A stretch of 64,000 nucleotides of DNA from DASUPK01 sp963743575 (GTDB taxonomy: Bacteria > Actinomycetota > Thermoleophilia > Solirubrobacterales > 70-9): contig CAVUQC010000002.1 in assembly GCA_963743575.1 (NCBI GenBank), positions 124,001 through 188,000 of the forward strand, given 5' to 3'. How positions within the stretch are numbered: position 1 is the first letter of the stretch; every line of letters begins with the position of its first letter. The notes beneath the pieces are model-generated. The model was given only the letters and a program-made list of their open reading frames with translations, made no database searches and had not been told where the DNA came from. A program made the position numbers and the translations under genes. This document shows, piece by piece, positions 58,670-64,000 of this stretch.

Positions 58670-59659
58670 TCAGACGAACCTCGAAACGGCCCGCGGACTC
58701 GCCTTCTGCGTGCGCAGGTCCAGGTCGGCGGCATCGAGGAGCTCGGCCGGATTGGACCCATCATGCGGGAAGACGGCCGTCCCGATGCTCGCCGAGATCC
58801 GCACGTCGCCGGACTTGATGCCTCGCAGGGCCCGCTGGATTCTGCGGGAGAGCAGCTCCGCATTCTCGCGACCGGTCTCGGGCGCAACCACGGAGAACTC
58901 GTCACCGCCTTGGCGAAAGACGCCATCCTCGTCGCGAACCTTGACGTTCAGCAGCGAGCCGACCGTCGCCAGCAGTGCGTCACCGACGAGGTGGCCGTTC
59001 GACTCGTTGACGATCTTGAACCCGTCGAGGTCCATCGTGAGCAGGGCGAACTCGCGGTCTCTCCTGGCGTGACGGCCGGTCTCGTGGTTCAACCTCGTCA
59101 TCAGCGCGCGGTAGTTCCCGACGCCGGTGAGCCCGTCGACGATCGAGAGGCGGCGGTAGGCCTCCCTGCTCGTATGCAGCCCAGCCGTGAGCCGGCCGGT
59201 GACCACGGCCACGAAGATCGCCGTGGGTCCGACCACGAGCACCCAGAGCGCCGTATCCCTCGTGGGCTCCGAGGCATAGAGGAAGGGTGTCAGCAGCGCG
59301 ACGACTATGAGTGCGAGATAGGCGGCGGCGATGCGCGGGCTCGGGAAGACGAGGGCGACATAGAGCGCGATCGGCAGGAAGAGTGACGTGAGGACGTAGT
59401 CGATGAGACCGACGTCGATCGCGACCTGCACCACTGCGAGCAGGGGGACTGCGAACAGCCAGCGCTGGTCCACGTTCTCGAGCGGGACGCGCAGGCACAG
59501 CAGCCCGATGACGGCCGTGATGGCGCTGACGGAGTCGATCGCCACGGTGGTGTGCACGCCCAGAAGAAGCGCTGTCGCGTAGGACGTCACCGCGGTGACG
59601 ATGAGCATCGCCCCGCCCAGTCGCCAGGCGCCCCTCGGGCTGATTACCTGATTCCCCAC
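58670..59659 (-). CDS. Membrane GGDEF-domain protein (putative diguanylate cyclase)
   Basis: 329 residues. The first 155 contain about five hydrophobic segments (the first is LGGAMLIVTAVTSYATALLLG), a membrane sensor region of no named family. The GGDEF domain follows: DGLTGVGNYRALMTRL, LLTMDLDGFKIVNESNGH and the signature RQGGDEFSVV. An intact GGDEF implies c-di-GMP synthesis from GTP. No RxxD inhibitory site is obvious four to five residues before the signature. It may link surface-glycan production to c-di-GMP, but only proximity suggests this. The start is GTG 59659. Confidence 0.9.
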   Translation of the reverse strand: MGNQVISPRGAWRLGGAMLIVTAVTSYATALLLGVHTTVAIDSVSAITAVIGLLCLRVPLENVDQRWLFAVPLLAVVQVAIDVGLIDYVLTSLFLPIALYVALVFPSPRIAAAYLALIVVALLTPFLYASEPTRDTALWVLVVGPTAIFVAVVTGRLTAGLHTSREAYRRLSIVDGLTGVGNYRALMTRLNHETGRHARRDREFALLTMDLDGFKIVNESNGHLVGDALLATVGSLLNVKVRDEDGVFRQGGDEFSVVAPETGRENAELLSRRIQRALRGIKSGDVRISASIGTAVFPHDGSNPAELLDAADLDLRTQKASPRAVSRFV

Positions 59660-59753
59660 GTGCCGAGCATGATCGCGTTGTTGGGCGTGAAGTGACGCAC
59701 GGCCATGATTGTCTCAGCGGCGCCAGAGAGAAAGCGGCACACTTCCCGGCTCC

Positions 59754-61025
59754 ATGTCCGCCGATCTGAACAATCCCGAGGCTCCGAGGATCGCCTCCTA
59801 CCAGGCCGACCCCGAGCAGGTCGGCCGTGTGCTGCTGCTCTACTCGGGCGGCCTCGACACGAGCGTGATGCTGAAGTGGATCCAGGAGCGCTACGGCGCC
59901 GAGATCGTCACGCTCACGGTCGATCTCGGACAGCCCGGAGAGGACTGGGACGTCGTCACCGGCAAGGCGAAGCAGCTCGGAGCCGTCGAGACGGTCCTGG
60001 TCGACGCCCGTGAGGAGTTCGCAGGGAACTACGTCCTGCCGGCCATCAAGGCCAATGCCCTCTACGGCGGCGGCTATCCGCTGTTCACTGCGCTCGGCAG
60101 GCCGCTGATCGGGAAGCTCGCAGTCGAGGCGGCGCGCGAGCACGGCTGCGACACGATCGCTCATGGCTGTACCGGCAAGGGCAACGACCAAGTGCGGATC
60201 GAGGCGACGATCGCCACGCTCGATCCGGAGCTGCGGATCATCGCCCCGGTGCGCGAGTGGCAGATGGGCAGGGAGGAGGAGATCGCATACGCCCGTGAGC
60301 ACGGCATTCCGGTGAAGGGAGGCACGGAAGTGTCTCCCTATTCGATCGACGACAACCTCTGGGGGCGCTCCTCCGAGGGCCGGGAGATCGAGGATCTCGA
60401 CGCCGCGCCGCCGGATGACGTCTTCCAGCTGGTCACTCGGCCGCAGGATGCGCCCGATGAGCCGCAGGAGATCAGGATCGGCTTCGAGCGCGGCCGGCCG
60501 GTCTCGATCGACGGCGAGCAACTCGGCCTGGTGGAGCTGCTCGCGCGGGCGGCGGAGGCCGGGCAGCGCCACGGCGTCGGCATCGTCGACCACATCGAAG
60601 ACCGCGTCGTCGGCCTCAAGGTCCGCGACCTCTACGAGGTGCCAGCCGCCGCGATCGTCCTGGCCGCCCACCGCGAGCTCGAAAAGCTCGTCTGCACGAT
60701 CCACCAGAACAACTTCAAGGGAGCCCTCGAGAACCACTGGGCCTACCTCACCTATGCCGGCCTCTGGCTCGAGCCTCTGCGGGGCGACCTCGACGCGTAC
60801 ATGGACTCCGTCAACGAGTTCGTGACAGGCGAGGTGTCACTCAGGCTGTACCGAGGTTCCGTGACCCCGATCCGGCGGAGCTCGCCGTTCGCCCTCTACG
60901 ATCGATCGCTGGCTTCGTTTGGCGAATCCGGGGGAGACTTCTCCCAACACGCGAGCCCCGGGTTCATCGAGCTCTTCACGCTGCAGAGCAGGTTGGCCCA
61001 CCGCATCCGAAAGGAGACCGAATGA
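59754..61025 (+). CDS. argG: Argininosuccinate synthase
   Basis: Joins citrulline and aspartate with ATP in arginine synthesis. About 423 residues. The PP-loop is VLLLYSGGLDTSVMLKWIQE. Further motifs are AHGCTGKGNDQVRIE, GTEVSPYSIDDNLWGRS and, near the end, VHQNNFKGALENHWAYL-like text (TIHQNNFKGALENHW). ATG 59754 is preferred over TTG 59709, which adds a 15-residue unconserved extension. argG is separated by 25 kb from argCJBD; argF and argH are not in the window. It overlaps a small membrane-protein gene by four bases. Confidence 0.96.
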   Translation: MSADLNNPEAPRIASYQADPEQVGRVLLLYSGGLDTSVMLKWIQERYGAEIVTLTVDLGQPGEDWDVVTGKAKQLGAVETVLVDAREEFAGNYVLPAIKANALYGGGYPLFTALGRPLIGKLAVEAAREHGCDTIAHGCTGKGNDQVRIEATIATLDPELRIIAPVREWQMGREEEIAYAREHGIPVKGGTEVSPYSIDDNLWGRSSEGREIEDLDAAPPDDVFQLVTRPQDAPDEPQEIRIGFERGRPVSIDGEQLGLVELLARAAEAGQRHGVGIVDHIEDRVVGLKVRDLYEVPAAAIVLAAHRELEKLVCTIHQNNFKGALENHWAYLTYAGLWLEPLRGDLDAYMDSVNEFVTGEVSLRLYRGSVTPIRRSSPFALYDRSLASFGESGGDFSQHASPGFIELFTLQSRLAHRIRKETE

Positions 61026-61204
61026 TCTACAAGCTGATTGGGCGGATGGTGGTCGGGCTCTTCCGCTGGCGCTTCATCATCGCGTTCATTCGCTGGCGCT
61101 ACGCGCGCGAGATCCGCGTCGCGGCCGGCGCCGGAGTTGCCCTCACCGTGCTCGGCGTGGGTGCCTACCTCGCCTCGCGCGACGACGAGGAAGAGCAGAC
61201 CTAG
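61022..61204 (+). CDS. Small membrane protein downstream of argG
   Basis: 60 residues with two short hydrophobic, Trp/Arg-containing segments (LIGRMVVGLFRWRFIIAFIRW and VAAGAGVALTVLGVGAYLAS) and an acidic tail (DDEEEQT). The ATGA overlap with argG argues that it is translated. Function unknown. Its stop codon shares CTAG with the stop of the convergent small gene. Confidence 0.6.
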   Translation: MIYKLIGRMVVGLFRWRFIIAFIRWRYAREIRVAAGAGVALTVLGVGAYLASRDDEEEQT

Positions 61205-61392
61205 AAGCCTCGCGGCCTCAGCATGTGGGTGTGCTCCGATCCGGGGACGGAGCGCACCGTCGCATCGTGCGCGCGAATCGCCCGATCGCGCCGGGCACGC
61301 GAGAGCTCGCGGAGGAGGTCCAGAAGGCGGGCCCGCCGGCGCTTCGCCCTCCTGGCGGTGGGAATCCTGATCCTGCCCGCGTGCGCCTCCAT
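61201..61392 (-). CDS. Putative 63-residue basic protein
   Basis: A minus-strand frame with ATG at 61392 and a good Shine-Dalgarno (GAGAGGAG, six bases upstream on that strand). The product is very Arg-rich (RRAKRRRARLLDLLRELSRARRDR), then polar, with no known domain. Arg-rich frames arise by chance in GC-rich DNA, so the Shine-Dalgarno is the main support. Confidence 0.4.
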   Translation of the reverse strand: MEAHAGRIRIPTARRAKRRRARLLDLLRELSRARRDRAIRAHDATVRSVPGSEHTHMLRPRGF

Positions 61393-61485
61393 CTCTGCTC
61401 CTCTCGGTCGGTTGCTTGACCCTTGAACGAGACCGATGTTCCTCTTCGTGCCCTATCAGCGCAACATGGATTCCTTCTCGGCGTG

Positions 61486-61500
61486 ATAAGTTTGCCTTAT
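61486..61500. promoter_or_regulatory. Putative LysR-type operator over its own start codon
   Basis: ATAAG-TTTGC-CTTAT is a perfect 5-bp inverted repeat with five bases between the arms, matching the T-N11-A rule of LysR-family sites. It overlaps the ATG at 61499, so binding would block expression of the regulator itself. Confidence 0.45.
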
Positions 61501-62425
61501 GCTCGATGTGAGGCGTCTGAGGGTTCTCCAGGAGGTGGTGGCTCGCGGCTCCTTCTCCGCCGCGGCCGAGTCGCTCCACCTCTCGCAGTCGGCGGTCAGC
61601 CAGCAGATCGCCGTGCTCGAGCGCGAGGTCGGTATTTCGCTGCTCGAGCGGACGAGCGAGGGGCCGAAGCTGACCACCGCCGGCGAGGCGCTGATGTCCC
61701 ACGGCGACGCGGTGATGTGCCGGCTCGAGGAGGCTGAGCGCGAGCTCGCCCAGATCGCGGGGCTGAAGGGTGGCGGTCTTCGCCTGGCCAGTTTCCCCAC
61801 GGCCAGCGCGACGCTGATGACCAAAGCACTGGCGCTCTTCCGTCAGCGCTTCCCCAAGGTCGAGCTCCAGTTCAGCGAGGATGAGCCGGAGGATGCCTTC
61901 CCCTCGCTGAGGCGCGGCGACTTCGACCTCGCGGTCGTCTTCGACTATCCGGACTTCCCACTCGACTTCGCCCGCGACGTGGAGGCGGAGCTGATCTACG
62001 AGGAGGCGATGCGGGTGGCGCTGCCTCCCGGGCACCCGCTGGCCGCCGCCAAGTCCGTTCGGATCGCGGATCTCGCCGACGAGGACTGGCTCTGTGGAGA
62101 GCTGCCGAGCTCATGCCGGGAGCAGGTGCTTCAGATCTGCCGCGATGCCGGCTTCGAGCCCAGGATCAGCTTCCAGAGTGAGGAGTACGAGGTGATCAAG
62201 GGATTCGTCGCCGGAGGGCTCGGCGTGACGATCCTGCCCGAGCTCGCCGGCGGTCATCCCGACATCGAGCTGCGTGCGGTGCGGGGCCGGAAGCCGATCC
62301 GCCGCGTCTGGGCCGTGACGCGCGAGAGCGAGGCACGCTCGCCCGCAGCCGAGGAGATGCTCGGCATCCTGCGCGAGGTCTGCCGCGCGTACAGCGAGGA
62401 CACGAAGCTCGCCCTGGCCGCCTGA
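61499..62425 (+). CDS. LysR-family transcriptional regulator
   Basis: 308 residues. The N-terminal winged helix-turn-helix is standard: LRVLQEVVARGSFSAAAESLHLSQSAVSQQIAVLE (core AAESLHLSQSAVSQQIA) and LTTAGEALMSH. A periplasmic-binding-like effector domain follows (LRLASFPTASATLMTKAL, ALPPGHPLAAAKSVRIADL, FVAGGLGVTILPELA). The effector and target genes are unknown. The only nearby candidate operator lies on its own start codon. The next gene is controlled separately, by a riboswitch. Confidence 0.93.
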   Translation: MLDVRRLRVLQEVVARGSFSAAAESLHLSQSAVSQQIAVLEREVGISLLERTSEGPKLTTAGEALMSHGDAVMCRLEEAERELAQIAGLKGGGLRLASFPTASATLMTKALALFRQRFPKVELQFSEDEPEDAFPSLRRGDFDLAVVFDYPDFPLDFARDVEAELIYEEAMRVALPPGHPLAAAKSVRIADLADEDWLCGELPSSCREQVLQICRDAGFEPRISFQSEEYEVIKGFVAGGLGVTILPELAGGHPDIELRAVRGRKPIRRVWAVTRESEARSPAAEEMLGILREVCRAYSEDTKLALAA

Positions 62426-62504
62426 GCCAGGCACGATCTGCAGGATTCCTTGCACCACGAGACAGGTCCGGATCGGGCGACAACGGCCGCGACGCGCCTG
62501 TGAG

Positions 62505-62652
62505 AGCGTTCGCTACCGTTCCTGGCTCGATAGAGCCGAGTCCCTCGATTCGAGGGAGCGGGGAACCCAGATTGTTGGGGCGAATCGCCGGCAACTGCTC
62601 CGGCGTAACGCGACTCCTTACCGCGTGAGCCCGTCAGCTAACCCCGCAGGCA
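62505..62652 (+). promoter_or_regulatory. ydaO/yuaA-type c-di-AMP riboswitch
   Basis: The leader of the muralytic gene contains the conserved ydaO blocks in order: GGGGAACCCA (62560-62569), TTGGGGCGAATC (62575-62586) and CCGTCAGCTAACCCCGCAGG (62631-62650), separated by short GC stems. Position upstream of an Rpf-like cell-wall enzyme is typical of this class in actinobacteria. c-di-AMP binding would usually lower expression. The 5' boundary is approximate. Confidence 0.85.
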
Positions 62653-62661
62653 CCGAAGGAG

Positions 62662-63708
62662 ATGGAAGCGGCGACGACATACGTTCGCAGTACACGCGTC
62701 CGGCCCCGCCGGGCATTCCGCCGCAGGCGGATGGCCCTGGGCGGCGCGATCGCGCTCGCCGTGAGCGTCGTCCTCGGCATCAGCCTGGCCGGCGCCAAGG
62801 ACCCCTCGCTGAAGGACAGAATCGACGCGGCGCGCTCAGATGCCGGGCAGCTCACGAACAAGGTCGGTTCCCAGACGGCCCAGATCGCCTCGCTGACCAC
62901 CCAGGCGCATCAGGCGGGAGCGCACGCGATGGAGTTGAACGCCCAGGTCCAGGACGCCGAGGCCCGCTCGCAGCAGCTCTCGAAGCAGCTGGACGTCGCT
63001 GAGAGGCAGCTCGAAGTGCTGCGCGGCCATTACGCCACGTCGGTCAAGGTCCTCGACAGGCGCCTCGTGGACATCTACGAAAGCGACGCTCCCGACTACG
63101 TCACGGTGCTGCTGGAGTCCAACGGCTTCGACGACCTCTCCACGCGCGCCGATTACCTCCAGGCGCTCCATCACGCCGACATGCGGATCGCGAACCAGGT
63201 CGCGTCGCTTCGGAACCAGATGGACGATCACACCCACCAGGTCGCGGACCTGAAGCAGAGCTCGGACGCCGAGGCGCAGCAGCTCACCGCCACCAAGCAG
63301 AGCTTTGTCGCGAGCCAGGAGGCCGCGACCCAGAGCGCCGCCGCCGTCGCACAGGCACGTTCCGGCACCCAGTCCTCGCTCGCGGACGCACAGGACCAGG
63401 TCGCGCAGCTCGAGCAGCAGCAGGAAGCTCAGCAGTCCTCATCCTCGTCGGGGTCGAGCTCCGGGAGCGCCGCCTACCTCGGCGGTCCGTACTCGATCCC
63501 GACCTACATCGTCATGTGCGAGTCGGGCGGCAACTACCACGCGCTCAACTCCTCGAGCGGCGCGGGCGGCGCCTACCAGATCCTCCCCTCGACCTGGGCG
63601 GCCTACGGCGGCCAGGGCGAGCCGCAGAACGCGCCCAAGGCCGAGCAGGACCGGATCGCCGCCGAGATCTGGCGCGACTCCGGGCCGAGCGCCTGGTCCT
63701 GCGCGTAG
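62662..63708 (+). CDS. Secreted coiled-coil protein with Rpf/transglycosylase-like domain
   Basis: 348 residues from ATG 62662. An Arg-rich N-terminus and a signal helix (MALGGAIALAVSVVLGISLAGA) are followed by a long coiled coil (residues about 45-250; PcsB-like) with Gln/Ala heptads and a Ser/Gly-rich linker. The C-terminal domain of about 75 residues has the Rpf/lysozyme-like pattern IVMCESGGNYHALNSSSGAGGAYQI, with the catalytic Glu in CESGGNY, and WAAYGG. It should cut glycan strands outside the cell. The coiled coil may hold it inactive until a partner binds. AAGGAG abuts ATG 62662, so ATG 62731 is a possible alternative start. Confidence 0.88.
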   Translation: MEAATTYVRSTRVRPRRAFRRRRMALGGAIALAVSVVLGISLAGAKDPSLKDRIDAARSDAGQLTNKVGSQTAQIASLTTQAHQAGAHAMELNAQVQDAEARSQQLSKQLDVAERQLEVLRGHYATSVKVLDRRLVDIYESDAPDYVTVLLESNGFDDLSTRADYLQALHHADMRIANQVASLRNQMDDHTHQVADLKQSSDAEAQQLTATKQSFVASQEAATQSAAAVAQARSGTQSSLADAQDQVAQLEQQQEAQQSSSSSGSSSGSAAYLGGPYSIPTYIVMCESGGNYHALNSSSGAGGAYQILPSTWAAYGGQGEPQNAPKAEQDRIAAEIWRDSGPSAWSCA

Positions 63709-63730
63709 CGCGCCCCCCTGGGCGCGGTTT

Positions 63731-64000
63731 CTACCTGGCAGTCTGGCCGTAAATCGCCATCGCCTTGCGTCGATCTCGCTCCGCCTCGATCTGTCGTCTC
63801 ACGCCCTCCTCGAGCGACACGACCGGTCGATAGCCCAGTTCCTGAGCAGCCCTGCTTGTGTCCGCAGCGGTCCTGCGAGCGTCTCCGGCGACTGCCGGCC
63901 GATGCTCAACGAACAGTTCGCGGTCAAGGAGACGGCGAAGGGTCTCGACCACATCGGCGATGGTGATCGAGTTGCCCCGCGCGATGTTGTAGACGCCGCC
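63731..64000 (-). CDS. Sugar-nucleotide epimerase, C-terminal end only
   Basis: The frame is open to the window edge. Its last 89 residues read as the end of an extended SDR of the UDP-glucose 4-epimerase/UDP-glucuronate epimerase group: VYNIARGNSITIADVVETL, RRTAADTSRAAQELGYRPVVSLEEGVRRQIE, where D-x-S-x-A-x-x-x-LGY-x-P is diagnostic. The catalytic half is outside. If it acts on UDP-glucuronate or UDP-GlcNAc it would fit the polysaccharide locus, but this cannot be judged here. Confidence 0.82.
   Translation of the reverse strand, partial: GGVYNIARGNSITIADVVETLRRLLDRELFVEHRPAVAGDARRTAADTSRAAQELGYRPVVSLEEGVRRQIEAERDRRKAMAIYGQTAR

Noticed and set aside
61223..61426. Plus-strand Arg/Ser-rich frame opposite the 63-residue minus-strand gene
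   Set aside because: No ribosome-binding site, no domain, and composition typical of antisense frames; the minus-strand alternative has a strong Shine-Dalgarno.

Overview
The window is GC-rich bacterial chromosome with short gaps, many 4-8 base gene overlaps and many GTG/TTG starts. It most likely comes from a high-GC actinobacterium of the Thermoleophilia/Solirubrobacterales type. This rests on a small secreted protein whose N-terminus (PSPAM-x-VA-x-IAL-x-VAL-x-GTA) I associate with that group, a FliA/WhiG-type sigma factor, LPxTG proteins with a sortase, a riboswitch-controlled Rpf-like muralytic protein, and many apparently leaderless promoters (TAnnnT followed 6-8 bases later by the start codon). 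No rRNA, phage or insertion sequence was seen.

Layout. 1-13.3 kb holds housekeeping and small genes: the 3' part of ilvD, a PRC-barrel protein, a Crp/thioredoxin-reductase fusion, an alpha/beta hydrolase, a 5-formyl-THF cyclo-ligase relative, an L,D-transpeptidase, a Xer recombinase, a sigma factor, an EF-G paralogue, RNase HI, tRNA-Gly(GCC), tRNA-Cys(GCA) and small secreted or membrane proteins. 13.5-31 kb is a translation block: SDR epimerase, tRNA-Val(GAC), M23 peptidase, thrS, an FkbM methyltransferase, infC, rpmI, rplT, a SpoU methyltransferase and pheST. This block is split between infC and rpmI by five secreted jelly-roll proteins related to heparin lyase I. thrS and the FkbM gene carry about ten indels within roughly 900 bases. 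29.9-34.1 kb is argCJBD; argG lies apart at 59.8 kb.

34-57 kb is a cell-surface polysaccharide locus. It holds a fusion of a D-glucuronyl C5-epimerase domain with a NodB polysaccharide deacetylase, two CelD/BioF2-type acyltransferases, a JmjC-like cupin protein, an exostosin-family (GT47) glycosyltransferase, and a LegB/nucleotidyltransferase/aminotransferase trio for an amino-deoxy sugar nucleotide. It also holds three GT4 glycosyltransferases, a Wzx flippase, two O-antigen polymerase/ligase-type proteins, a Wzz/BY-kinase, and a polyprenyl-phosphate sugar transferase flanked by two tiny LPFTG surface proteins, followed by a sortase.

57-64 kb has a membrane-anchored protein, two unknown genes, a GGDEF protein, argG, a LysR regulator with a palindrome over its own start, a ydaO-type c-di-AMP riboswitch upstream of an Rpf-like muralytic protein, and the end of a sugar-nucleotide epimerase.

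The most interesting reading is an inference. Uronic-acid C5-epimerase, N-deacetylase, exostosin-like transferase and heparin-lyase-like secreted proteins in one 40-kb stretch are the functions needed to make, modify and remodel a heparosan/heparan-like glycosaminoglycan, which would be unexpected in a soil actinobacterium.
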